From Thermohalobaculum sp050331335 (lineage in GTDB: Bacteria > Pseudomonadota > Alphaproteobacteria > Rhodobacterales > Rhodobacteraceae): 32,673 nt of DNA. The notes beneath the pieces are model-generated. The model saw nothing but the letters and a program-made list of their open reading frames with translations. It did not search any database and was not told the origin of the DNA. Below are positions 25,751 to 32,673 of the stretch, piece after piece; the stretch's first letter is position 1; each line of letters begins with the position of its first letter. The position numbers and the translations under genes were made by a program. The stretch spans positions 1-32,673 of the forward strand of contig JBHJGY010000060.1 in the NCBI GenBank assembly GCA_050331335.1. The letters run 5' to 3'.

Positions 25751-26587
25751 ATGCTGTTGAGGCAACGCATCGTGCAGGCGATGCCATTTCGATTGGTCGA
25801 GTTCGCCAAATGGGTGGTGTTCCGAGGCAACGCCCGGACATGTGTCATGTGCGGGGCGAAAGTCCGACGGTTCCGCGCGCAGGGGCTCGGGTATCAAGTT
25901 CTCGAAGATCTCAAAGTCGTTGGTGGGATGTACAAGCCGGACGATGTCTGCCCAATTTGTCACGGCAGCGACCGAGACCGGCTGGTCAAGCATTATCTCG
26001 ATACAAGGTGGTTGCCACAACGGCGCGAAGCTGCGCGCATTCTCCATGTCGCGCCGGAACGCAGCCTGAGCCAATATCTCACTGGCCTACCGGATGTCGA
26101 TTACATCGCCGGCGACATCGAGCCCCATCTCTACCGCCATCTGCGCTCGGTTCGGTACCTGAGCCTCTTAGAACTGCCGTTCGAGGATGCCTCCATCGAT
26201 CTTGTCCTCTGCAATCATGTGCTCGAGCATGTTCCGGAAGATCAGGTTGCGATGCGAGAGATCCGCCGCGTGCTCGCACCGGGCGGTCTTGCCATTCTGC
26301 AAGTCCCGCTGTCGCTCGTGCTCGACCGCACCCGGGAAGGGGATGGGTCCGAAAGCCGCCAGGAGAAGATCCGGTTGTACGGCCAGGAAGACCATGTTCG
26401 GATCTATACACCGGACGACTATGTCGCGCGGCTAACCGAGGCGGGGTTCGAGGTCGAGCGCTACCGGGCGGCCGAGGCAGACCCAGACGCTGTCAGGGCG
26501 CTTTCGCTCAATCCGCTCGAAGCTTTGCATGCGTGCCGAGCGCCCGAAGCCAGCGTCGTAAGGGCGGAGGCTGTCGGCAGCGCTTGA
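25751..26587 (+). CDS. SAM-dependent class I methyltransferase with N-terminal zinc ribbon
   Basis: The gene encodes 278 residues. Four cysteines in two CxxC pairs (31/34 and 67/70, CVMCG and CPICHG) look like a zinc ribbon. A methyltransferase domain follows: motif I region ILHVAPE (97-103), the acidic strand end YIAGD (118-122), FEDASIDLVLCNHVLEHVPED (144-164) and LAPGG (175-179). Proteins of this layout are often found near surface-polysaccharide genes, but the substrate is unknown. ATG at 25751 was chosen because the frame upstream is not family-like and a GGAG lies ahead of it. The gene after it begins 31 bases downstream, possibly in one transcript. Confidence 0.85.
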   Translation: MLLRQRIVQAMPFRLVEFAKWVVFRGNARTCVMCGAKVRRFRAQGLGYQVLEDLKVVGGMYKPDDVCPICHGSDRDRLVKHYLDTRWLPQRREAARILHVAPERSLSQYLTGLPDVDYIAGDIEPHLYRHLRSVRYLSLLELPFEDASIDLVLCNHVLEHVPEDQVAMREIRRVLAPGGLAILQVPLSLVLDRTREGDGSESRQEKIRLYGQEDHVRIYTPDDYVARLTEAGFEVERYRAAEADPDAVRALSLNPLEALHACRAPEASVVRAEAVGSA

Positions 26588-26618
26588 CATTGCGCCCCAG
26601 CTGGACAGCTTGCGGGGC

Positions 26619-27203
26619 ATGAAAATCCTGTCGCCACCCAGTCGTTCCGCCCTGATCCTGCTGGCCCTCACCCTCGCGGCGCCGACGGCGGGGGCGTATG
26701 ACTACCGCGTGTTGCATATGATCGAGGATCGGCACACGCACGCGATAATCAGGGTCTCGGCAACCCCCGAGGGCGGGGACCGCCCGGAGCGGGGCCGCGC
26801 GGATTGCGCAGATGCGGCGGCGCTCGGCCGACGTGGGCGAAACATCGCGGCGATTTTCGGCCGGATGTTCCAGAATTCCAGCATCCATATCGACGAAATC
26901 CTGACCAGCCGAGTTTGTCGCAACATCGAAGCAGCAACGCGCTTGCAGATCGGCCCTGTGACCGAGCTGGCGCTCCTGGACCCGCCGGAGGGCAGCGAGA
27001 TCGCCGAGGACCGCACGGAGGCCCTGCTCGCCTATCTCGACGGCCTGCGGGCCAGCGAGACGGCGCTGCTGATCACCCATCAGCCGATCATCGAAGCGCT
27101 GACCGGAGAGACGCTTGAGATCGGCCAGGGGCTTGTCTTCACCCTGCCCCCCTTCGGCGAGGTTACCGTGCGCGGCCGCTTCGACCTGCCGCCGCAGAAC
27201 TAA
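26619..27203 (+). CDS. secreted histidine-phosphatase-like protein lacking the catalytic histidine
   Basis: The gene encodes 194 residues with a signal peptide (core 11-21, cleavage near TAGA, 26). The rest follows the histidine phosphatase superfamily: DCADAAALGRRGRNIA (62-77) matches the DCxxxxxLSxxGRxxA segment, LTSRVCRNIEAA (95-106) the second arginine motif, and ITHQPIIEALTG (152-163) the C-terminal His154. The first motif, normally RHG or RHA, reads RVS (45-47), so the phosphate-accepting histidine is replaced by Val46. It is therefore probably inactive, or does something else. ATG 26619 is used; a TTG at 26610 would add three residues. Confidence 0.7.
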   Translation: MKILSPPSRSALILLALTLAAPTAGAYDYRVLHMIEDRHTHAIIRVSATPEGGDRPERGRADCADAAALGRRGRNIAAIFGRMFQNSSIHIDEILTSRVCRNIEAATRLQIGPVTELALLDPPEGSEIAEDRTEALLAYLDGLRASETALLITHQPIIEALTGETLEIGQGLVFTLPPFGEVTVRGRFDLPPQN

Positions 27204-27253
27204 CCGGCATCGGTGCGTTCGGCACGCCAGATCTGGGGTCCTGAAGTCGGCCC

Positions 27254-27282
27254 TACACAACGCCTCGGGGAGGCCCTATAAA
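27254..27282 (+). promoter_or_regulatory. candidate promoter for the nrdR-rib-nusB cluster
   Basis: TACACA (27254-27259, four of six of the -35 consensus) is followed after 17 bases by TATAAA (27277-27282, five of six). It lies 29 bases before the nrdR ATG, with a GAGGAG ribosome site between. This would give a very short leader. No FMN riboswitch is visible. Confidence 0.45.
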
Positions 27283-27310
27283 TTGGGGAAATTCTCTTGA
27301 GGAGAGGCAA

Positions 27311-27799
27311 ATGCGCTGCCCATTCTGCGGCAATACCGACACCCAGGTGAAGGACTCGCGCCCAGCGGAAGACCATGTGTCGATCCGCCGGCGGCGCCTC
27401 TGTCCAGCTTGCGGCGGCCGGTTCACCACCTACGAGCGGGTCCAGCTCCGCGATCTCGTCGTGGTCAAGAAAAATGGCCGACGCGAGGAGTTCGACCGCG
27501 ACAAGCTTGCCCGCTCGATCCGAATCGCGCTGCGCAAACGCCCCGTGGAGGCCGAGCGCGTCGACCAGATGATCAACGGCATCGTCCGCCGGCTGGAGAG
27601 CCTGGGCGACACGGATATCAAATCGGACCAGATCGGCGAGATCGTCATGGAGAGCCTCGCGCGCATCGACACGGTCGCCTATGTCAGATTTGCAAGTGTT
27701 TACAAGAACTTCCAGGAAGTCTCCGATTTCGAGGATTTCGTCTCGGAACTGCGCCCGGAAACGCCGGAACCGCCTATCGCGGCAAAGTCGGACAGCTGA
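27311..27799 (+). CDS. nrdR: transcriptional repressor NrdR
   Basis: NrdR senses ATP and dATP and represses ribonucleotide reductase genes. It has 162 residues, usual length. The N-terminal zinc ribbon has CPFC (3-6) and CPAC (31-34), with the RRRRLC stretch between; the ATP-cone domain follows (VVKKNGRREEFDRDKL through YVRFASVYKNF). It starts the riboflavin cluster, as in many alphaproteobacteria, and ribD begins three bases after its stop. No obvious paired NrdR boxes were seen in its own upstream region. Confidence 0.97.
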   Translation: MRCPFCGNTDTQVKDSRPAEDHVSIRRRRLCPACGGRFTTYERVQLRDLVVVKKNGRREEFDRDKLARSIRIALRKRPVEAERVDQMINGIVRRLESLGDTDIKSDQIGEIVMESLARIDTVAYVRFASVYKNFQEVSDFEDFVSELRPETPEPPIAAKSDS

Positions 27800-27802
27800 G
27801 CC

Positions 27803-28924
27803 ATGACCGGCGCCGATGCGCGGTTTCTCGGCGCGGCGCTTGCGCTGGCGCGCCGCGGCCTCGGCCGGGTCGCGCCCAACCCGTCCGTTGGCGCCCTGCT
27901 GGTGAAGGACGGCGTAATCCTCGGGCGGGGCGTCACCTTGGCCGGTGGCCGCCCCCATGCTGAGACGGTCGCTCTGGGCAGGGCCCGGGCGCGCTATGGC
28001 GCCGATGCGCTCAAAGGGGCCACGGCCTATGTCACGCTGGAGCCGTGCGCCCATCACGGGTTAACGCCGCCGTGCTCCGATGCGCTCATCGAAGCGGGCA
28101 TCGCCCGCCTCGTCTGCCCGGTCGAGGACCCAGACCCCCGGGTCCATGGCCGTGGCTTCGCCAAACTCCGGGCCGCCGGCGTAGCGGTCGAGACCGGACT
28201 GCTGGCCGACGCCGCCAGGTTGCTCAATGCCGGCTTCTTTTTGCGGGTGGAACGGGGGCGACCCTGGATCCAACTCAAGCTCGCGATGACCCTCGACGGG
28301 CGAATCGCCACCGCGACGGGCGAAAGCCGCTGGATCACCGGGCCGGCGGCGCGGCTCAGGGCCCATCTCATGCGCGCGGAGGCGGATGCGGTGATGATCG
28401 GCGCCGGGACCGCCCGTACCGACGATCCCATGCTCGATGTTCGCGGCTTTGGTGCGGGGGTAAGCCAGCCGGTGCGGGTGGTCATGGATCCGCGGCTGAC
28501 CCTGCCGATGGGCCACAAGCTGGTCGCCACGGCGCGGCGGCAGCCGGTGTGGCTGCTGCATGGCCCTTCGGCCGGAGCAACGCCTGAGGCTGCCCTAGCC
28601 GCTGAAGGATGCCGTCCCATCGCCGTCCCGGTTGGCTCGGACGGTCGAATATCGCTGGCCCCCGCCTTGCAGCGCCTGGCCGGGGAGGGGTTGACCCGGG
28701 TGCTCGTGGAAGGGGGCGGGCAGCTGGCCGCAGCCCTGCTTGCCGAGGGGCTCGTCGACGAGATCGCGCTCTTCTCCGCCGGGGCCGCCATCGGCTCCGA
28801 AGGCAGACCCGGGATCGGCGCCCTTGGCCTGCCCCGCCTGGCCGAGGCGCCGCGCTTTCGACTGGTGGACAGCGCCGCGGTCGGGCCGGATTTGCTCTCC
28901 GTGTGGCGGCCCGCAAGCGATTAG
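27803..28924 (+). CDS. ribD: bifunctional riboflavin deaminase-reductase RibD
   Basis: RibD deaminates the pyrimidine from GTP cyclohydrolase II and then reduces its ribose, the second and third steps of riboflavin synthesis. It has 373 residues. The N-terminal deaminase has the zinc ligands His52 (PHAE, with catalytic Glu54), Cys82 and Cys91 (PCAHHG...PPC). The C-terminal reductase starts near 155 with LKLAMTLDGRIAT, has the DAVMIGAGTARTDDP segment, and ends with the LVEGGGQLAAALL NADPH site. It is coupled to nrdR and followed 69 bases later by ribE. Confidence 0.97.
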   Translation: MTGADARFLGAALALARRGLGRVAPNPSVGALLVKDGVILGRGVTLAGGRPHAETVALGRARARYGADALKGATAYVTLEPCAHHGLTPPCSDALIEAGIARLVCPVEDPDPRVHGRGFAKLRAAGVAVETGLLADAARLLNAGFFLRVERGRPWIQLKLAMTLDGRIATATGESRWITGPAARLRAHLMRAEADAVMIGAGTARTDDPMLDVRGFGAGVSQPVRVVMDPRLTLPMGHKLVATARRQPVWLLHGPSAGATPEAALAAEGCRPIAVPVGSDGRISLAPALQRLAGEGLTRVLVEGGGQLAAALLAEGLVDEIALFSAGAAIGSEGRPGIGALGLPRLAEAPRFRLVDSAAVGPDLLSVWRPASD

Positions 28925-28993
28925 CGCGGGGGCTTGGCCACAGGGCCGCCGGCGTCCTACATCACGCCACGCGCCATAACAGGGGAGAAAGCG

Positions 28994-29617
28994 ATGTTCA
29001 CCGGGCTTGTCAGGGCAATCGGGATCGTGCGCCGGGTGCAGGCGCCGCAACCCGGGGCACGCGATCGCCGGATCGAGATCGGCTGCGACTGGCCGCCGGA
29101 GACGCTCCAGATCGGCGCTTCGATCGCCTGCTCAGGCGCCTGCCTCACGGTGATCGAGACCGGACGGGACGCCGACGGCCCTTGGTTCGCGGTCGAGGCT
29201 TCCGCCGAGAGCTGTGCGAAGACGACGATCGGCGACTGGATCGCGGGAAGCCGGGTGAACCTCGAGCCGTCGCTGCGCGTCGGGGATGAACTCGGCGGGC
29301 ACATCGTCGCTGGCCATGTCGACGGCATCGCGGTGGTCATCGGCCTGCGCGCGGAAGACGGCTCGCATCGGTTGACGATTCGGGTGCCGCGGACGCTCGG
29401 GCGCTATCTGGCGGCGAAGGGTTCGGTGGCGCTCGACGGGATCTCGCTCACCGTCAACGAGGTCGAGGATGCCGGCGAGGCCACTGATTTCGGGGTGAAT
29501 ATAATTCCCCATACCTGGGCGGTCACCACGCTCTCCGAGGCGCGCGAAGGCACGCAGCTCAATTTCGAGATCGATGTCCTCGCGCGCTACGTTGCCCGAC
29601 TAGCCGACGCCGGGTAA
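28994..29617 (+). CDS. ribE: riboflavin synthase
   Basis: Riboflavin synthase dismutates two 6,7-dimethyl-8-ribityllumazine molecules to riboflavin. It has 207 residues, with the two tandem lumazine-binding barrels of the family: MFTGLVRAIG, CSGACLTV (46-53), GHIVAGHVDG (96-105) and DGISLTVN (149-156). The gene name is ribE in alphaproteobacterial and Bacillus-like usage and ribC in E. coli. The ATG at 28994 follows AGGGGAG and starts with the invariant MFTG. The DUF1353-like gene begins 31 bases downstream. Confidence 0.96.
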   Translation: MFTGLVRAIGIVRRVQAPQPGARDRRIEIGCDWPPETLQIGASIACSGACLTVIETGRDADGPWFAVEASAESCAKTTIGDWIAGSRVNLEPSLRVGDELGGHIVAGHVDGIAVVIGLRAEDGSHRLTIRVPRTLGRYLAAKGSVALDGISLTVNEVEDAGEATDFGVNIIPHTWAVTTLSEAREGTQLNFEIDVLARYVARLADAG

Positions 29618-29648
29618 CCTTGCACGCGCGAACGGGGAGGAGTGCGCC

Positions 29649-30302
29649 ATGGAGGTCGAAAGACGCCTCGAGGAGCTGCGGCTGCGCGACCGGATCGCGC
29701 TTGAGACCTTGGGCCCCGCCGGCGAGAGCGTCACCAGTGAGCTCATGCGCATGGCCCGCGAGCATAAAGACGCACGCGGGCGGGAGTCGGCGGGCCCGGA
29801 TGTCGAGCTCTTAGGCGCGCTGGATTTTTTCGTGTGGGACGCGTATGCGACCGGTCGCTTCGAGAACATCGACCGCATCGCGCTTGACTGGCTTCCTGGC
29901 CCTGCCGCGGATGCGGCGCTGCTTGCCTACAAGCCCGACCCCGGCGCACCCTTCGCTTTCATCGACAGCACCGGCCATCGCATCGCCCCGGGGCCATTCC
30001 TCACCGATGGCGGCTCGGTGCCCCATTTCGCCATCTCGGTCTCCGGGATTACCCGCTGGGGCTACCTTCCGGCATTTCTGATCCATGACTGGGAATTCGT
30101 GCTCAAGCACTGCGGTCAAATCCCGGTGCACCGCAGCCGGGAACTTGCGGACAGAGCCCTTCTCGAGGCGCTCAAGACGATGATGACGCAAGGGTTGGTG
30201 CCGGAATCCAAACGGCACTTCTGGGCGATCAAGGCCGCGCTCGGGGAGTTCTCCGACAAGTACTGGGACGCCGACACCCCCTGCAGCCTGCCGGCCGCCT
30301 GA
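29649..30302 (+). CDS. DUF1353-like protein within the riboflavin cluster
   Basis: The gene encodes 217 residues. The N-terminal 50 residues are a charged helical segment (EVERRLEELRLRDR), with coiled-coil-like spacing. The middle carries FLTDGGSVP (117-125), GYLPAFLIHDWEF (138-150) and ELADRALLEALKTMM (165-179), the pattern of the DUF1353 family known mostly from phages, whose function is unknown. The His-Asp pair (146-147) and Asp120 could bind a metal; that is inference. There are no membrane segments or signal peptide. It lies between ribE and ribB in the same direction, with short gaps of 31 and 77 bases, so it is probably co-transcribed. Confidence 0.7.
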   Translation: MEVERRLEELRLRDRIALETLGPAGESVTSELMRMAREHKDARGRESAGPDVELLGALDFFVWDAYATGRFENIDRIALDWLPGPAADAALLAYKPDPGAPFAFIDSTGHRIAPGPFLTDGGSVPHFAISVSGITRWGYLPAFLIHDWEFVLKHCGQIPVHRSRELADRALLEALKTMMTQGLVPESKRHFWAIKAALGEFSDKYWDADTPCSLPAA

Positions 30303-30379
30303 GCCGCCCGCGACCGCAGCGCCCCCTGGCATTCGCCGGACGCCGAGGCTATCTCGTGGGCCAGCCGCGGGAGGACCGG

Positions 30380-31510
30380 ATGAGCGAGCGAACCGACTAC
30401 AGCGACGCCATCTCGACCGTCGCCGAGATACTCGAAGAGACCCGCAACGGGCGCATGGTGATCCTGGTCGATCACGAGGACCGGGAGAACGAGGGCGATC
30501 TCGTGATCCCCGCCCAGATGGCCACACCCGATGTGATCAACTTCATGGCAACCCATGGGCGGGGCCTTATCTGCCTCGCGATGGAAGGCGAGATGCTCGA
30601 CCGGTTAGGCTTGCCAATGATGGCGCAGTCAAACCAATCGCGTCACGAGACCGCGTTCACCGTCTCGATCGAGGCCCGCGAGGGGGTCACCACCGGCATC
30701 TCCGCCCATGACCGCGCCCGCACCATCGCGGTCGCCATCGATCCGCGCGCCACACAGGCCGATATCGCAACGCCCGGCCATGTCTTCCCCCTGCGCGCGC
30801 GCGACGGCGGGGTTCTCGTCCGGGCCGGACACACCGAGGCGGCGGTCGATGTGGCGCGGCTCTCGGGGCTGGTCCCGGCCGGTGTGATCTGCGAGATCAT
30901 GAAAGACGACGGCACGATGGCGCGGCTGCCCGATCTCGTGGCGTTTGCCCAGCGCCACAATCTCAAGATCGGGACCATCTCGGAGCTCATCGCCTATCGG
31001 CGGCGCCACGACAATCTGGTGCGCGAGGTCGATACAGTGGAGATCACCTCCGCGATCGGCGGGCGGTGGCGGCTGCGCGTGTTCCGCGACACCCCGGACG
31101 GCCATGAGCACTATGCCGTGGTCAAAGGCAATGTGGAGGACGGCCAGCCCGTGCTCACCCGCATGCATGTGCTGGACCCGTTGGAAGACGTCCTCGCGCT
31201 CAATCCCGGGCGCTGGCAACAGGTGCCCGACGCCATGCGCCTCATCGCCGAGGAGGGCCGCGGCGTCGTCGTGCTCCTGCGCGACCTGTCGCCGACTGCG
31301 ATCTCTGACCGCCTGCGCGGGCGCGGGGTCTCGCCCAAGGAGTTGCGACACTACGGTCTCGGGGCGCAGATTTTGTCCGCGTTGGGCGTCGAGCAGATCG
31401 TGTTGCTGACCAATTCGCCCCGGCCCAAGGTCGTCGGTCTCGAGGGCTACGGGCTCGAAATCGTCGAGACCCGGCGGCTGTCCACCGGCGCGCAGGAAGC
31501 CGAGGCATGA
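30380..31510 (+). CDS. ribB: 3,4-dihydroxy-2-butanone-4-phosphate synthase with degenerate GTP cyclohydrolase II domain (RibBX type)
   Basis: The gene encodes 376 residues. The N-terminal RibB domain is intact: DHEDRENEGD (31-40), FTVSIEAREGVTTGIS (93-108), TPGHVFPL (131-138) and AGHTEAAVD (149-157); it turns ribulose 5-phosphate into the four-carbon unit of lumazine. The C-terminal part (about 218-366) aligns with RibA by the IAEEGRGVVVLL and LLTNSPRPK segments, but the region that carries the zinc cysteines and catalytic residues in RibA (RMHVLDPLEDVLALNPGR, 261-278) has no cysteine. Such RibBX hybrids are known in proteobacteria and lack cyclohydrolase II activity. The ATG at 30380 follows GGGAGGA. 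Its stop overlaps ribH. Confidence 0.92.
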   Translation: MSERTDYSDAISTVAEILEETRNGRMVILVDHEDRENEGDLVIPAQMATPDVINFMATHGRGLICLAMEGEMLDRLGLPMMAQSNQSRHETAFTVSIEAREGVTTGISAHDRARTIAVAIDPRATQADIATPGHVFPLRARDGGVLVRAGHTEAAVDVARLSGLVPAGVICEIMKDDGTMARLPDLVAFAQRHNLKIGTISELIAYRRRHDNLVREVDTVEITSAIGGRWRLRVFRDTPDGHEHYAVVKGNVEDGQPVLTRMHVLDPLEDVLALNPGRWQQVPDAMRLIAEEGRGVVVLLRDLSPTAISDRLRGRGVSPKELRHYGLGAQILSALGVEQIVLLTNSPRPKVVGLEGYGLEIVETRRLSTGAQEAEA

Positions 31511-32052
31511 GCGGCACGGGCAGCGAAGGGCTGGCCCTGCCTCAGCTCGATCCGGCGCCCCGCATCCTGCTGGTCGTCGCGCCCTACTATGCCCAAATCG
31601 CTGCGTGGCAGCGCGCCGGCGCCCGGGCCGCGCTTGCCGCAGCCGGCGCCGAGCCGCAGGAGATCGCCGTGCCAGGAGCGCTCGAAATCCCGCCGGCGAT
31701 TCGGCTCGCCAGCGCCAGCGGTCGCTTTGACGGCTATGTCGCGCTCGGCTGCGTCATCCGGGGGGAGACCACCCATTACGAGACCGTCTGCGAGGAAAGC
31801 GCCCGCGGCCTCACCCTTCTGGGCATCGAGAGGGGCCTGTGCATCGGCAACGGCATCCTGACCTGCGAGAGCCTCGCCCAGGCCGAGGAACGGGCCGATC
31901 CCGCGCGCCAGGACAAAGCCGGCGGTGCGGCGCTGGCGGCGCTCCATCTTGTGGCCCTCGCTCGGCGCTTCGGCCCCGGACCCGACAGCACCGGCGCACC
32001 GGCCGAGCCCGACATCCTGCTCGCCGGCGGCGGGCTTTCGAGGACGGCCTGA
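31507..32052 (+). CDS. ribH: 6,7-dimethyl-8-ribityllumazine synthase
   Basis: RibH joins the RibB product with the ribitylamino-pyrimidine to give lumazine. It has 181 residues: ILLVVAPYY (19-27), VPGALEIPPAI (55-65), LGCVIRGETTHYE (79-91) with the active-site His in THYE, and GNGILTCES (115-123). The family normally ends near residue 150; here about 20 extra Gly/Pro-rich residues (AEPDILLAGGGLSRTA) follow. ATG overlaps the ribB stop (ATGA), and the stop overlaps nusB (TGATG), a fully coupled trio. Confidence 0.95.
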   Translation: MSGTGSEGLALPQLDPAPRILLVVAPYYAQIAAWQRAGARAALAAAGAEPQEIAVPGALEIPPAIRLASASGRFDGYVALGCVIRGETTHYETVCEESARGLTLLGIERGLCIGNGILTCESLAQAEERADPARQDKAGGAALAALHLVALARRFGPGPDSTGAPAEPDILLAGGGLSRTA

Positions 32053-32540
32053 TGCCAGAACGCACGCGCCAGGCGCGCCAGATCGCCCGTTCCGCCGCCC
32101 GCCTGGCAGCGGTCCAGGCGCTCTATCAGCTCGAGGTCTCTGGCGGGGATTGGCAGGTGGTCCAAGCTGAGTTCGAGACCCATCGCCTGGGTGCGGAAAT
32201 CGAGGGAGAGCGTTACCACGACGCGGATCTGGCGCTGTTTCGCGACATCCTGCGCGGGGTCATCGAACGCCAGCGGGAGATCGACCGGCTGAGCGATGCG
32301 GCCCTTGTTGAGCGCTGGCCACTTGGGCGGATCGACGCGACGCTGCGCGCGGTGTTCCGCGCGGCAGGGTACGAGCTTCTGGCGCGGCCCGATATTCCGC
32401 CCAAAGTAACCATCGGCGAGTATGTCGATGTGGCGAAAGCGTTTTTCGAGGACGGTCGCGAAGCCAAATTCGTCAATGGCGTGCTCGACCACATGGCGCG
32501 TAAGGCCCGACCCGGCGCCCTGGACCCCCGACCCGGCTAA
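32052..32540 (+). CDS. nusB: transcription antitermination factor NusB
   Basis: NusB binds boxA RNA with NusE (S10) in rRNA antitermination. It has 162 residues of the all-helical NusB fold: ARLAAVQALYQLEV (18-31), the central LFRDILRGVIERQREID helix, RIDATLRAVFRAAGYELL, VTIGEYVDVAKAFFEDG and KFVNGVLDHMAR. The ATG is coupled to ribH through TGATG. ribH-nusB is a common pairing across bacteria. A hairpin follows its stop, so the cluster probably ends here. Confidence 0.96.
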   Translation: MPERTRQARQIARSAARLAAVQALYQLEVSGGDWQVVQAEFETHRLGAEIEGERYHDADLALFRDILRGVIERQREIDRLSDAALVERWPLGRIDATLRAVFRAAGYELLARPDIPPKVTIGEYVDVAKAFFEDGREAKFVNGVLDHMARKARPGALDPRPG

Positions 32541-32574
32541 GCCCGCGCCCTTGCCCCCCGGCCGGGCCAAGCCG
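32515..32574. repeat. imperfect 30-bp tandem duplication at the end of nusB
   Basis: The 30 bases at 32515-32544 and those at 32545-32574 agree at 24 of 30 positions, both starting GCGCCCT and both ending near AAGCC. The first copy contains the last codons and the stop of nusB. The sequence is C-rich, which raises the chance of accidental similarity. Confidence 0.4.
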
Positions 32575-32596
32575 GCGCGACGACGCGGCGCTTGGC
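32566..32596 (+). terminator. hairpin after nusB
   Basis: GCCAAGC (32566-32572) pairs with GCTTGGC (32590-32596), with further inner pairing of CGCG with CGCG. No T-run follows. It lies 26 bases after the nusB stop and before the next start codon. Confidence 0.4.
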
Positions 32597-32626
32597 GCGG
32601 CGGGCGCTCCCGGTTAGCACCGCGCA

Positions 32627-32673
32627 ATGACCGACACCACCACAGAGCGCGTCGCGGTGGCCAGCCAGGCACC
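32627..32673 (+). CDS. start of a gene cut by the right edge
   Basis: An ATG at 32627 opens MTDTTTERVAVASQA to the window end without a stop. There is no clear ribosome site in the GC-rich leader, and the 15 visible residues identify no family. It is the only in-frame ATG on this strand after nusB. Confidence 0.35.
   Translation, partial: MTDTTTERVAVASQA

Noticed and set aside
27204..27310. FMN riboswitch before the riboflavin cluster
   Set aside because: The 107-base gap is too short for the six-helix FMN element, and none of its conserved segments is visible.

Overview
The window is chromosomal DNA from a high-GC alphaproteobacterium, most likely Rhodobacterales or a close relative. The inference rests on several things: a short bacterial-type ProS without an editing insertion, a LolD whose Walker A reads APSGAGKST, a GltX with an ALSKR signature loop, the mce-DUF1467 pair, the nrdR-ribD-ribE-ribB-ribH-nusB order, and a decayed lectin gene ending in a VPLPA-CTERM-like tail. 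No rRNA, tRNA, CRISPR array, phage or transposase gene was seen. Most genes are housekeeping, and the window is densely coding except for two stretches, 22876-23548 and 24851-25750.

Left part (1-8200). A small secreted four-cysteine protein (226-681) converges on gltX. On the minus strand nadE, a small membrane protein and gltX run in one direction. Between the last two lies a degenerate copy of the membrane protein's C-terminus. Divergent from nadE, and behind a recognisable promoter, is a secreted or periplasmic protein built of 19 MORN units arranged as a duplicated nine-unit block, followed in overlap by a GNAT acetyltransferase. Then come, on the minus strand, a small secreted protein, methylmalonyl-CoA epimerase and a DUF1467 membrane protein.

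Middle part (8186-22875). dnaE (minus) is divergent from a three-gene plus-strand group: an agmatinase-family ureohydrolase, an NTF2-like protein and a globin. From 22875 down to 13705 everything else is on the minus strand: nadK (TTG start), hda and ppk as a tight operon, then ppx, then proS-lolC-lolD. Polyphosphate synthesis and hydrolysis (ppk, ppx), NAD and NADP supply (nadE, nadK), and replication and its control (dnaE, hda) therefore share this neighbourhood.

Right part (22876-32673, plus strand). glyA has a 16-bp perfect palindrome upstream and a UUCG-loop hairpin after its stop. It is followed by a decayed L-type lectin pseudogene, a zinc-ribbon methyltransferase, and a secreted histidine-phosphatase-like protein that has lost its catalytic histidine. 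A promoter then starts the nrdR-ribD-ribE-(DUF1353)-ribB/X-ribH-nusB cluster. The cluster makes riboflavin, and its ribB gene carries a C-terminal domain that lacks the zinc cysteines of GTP cyclohydrolase II, so that activity must be encoded elsewhere. A DUF1353-like gene sits inside the riboflavin cluster.

No clearly new multi-gene system was found. The most unusual items are the lectin pseudogene, the duplicated MORN array, the DUF1353 gene in the rib operon, the inactive-looking phosphatase and the ureohydrolase-NTF2-globin group.
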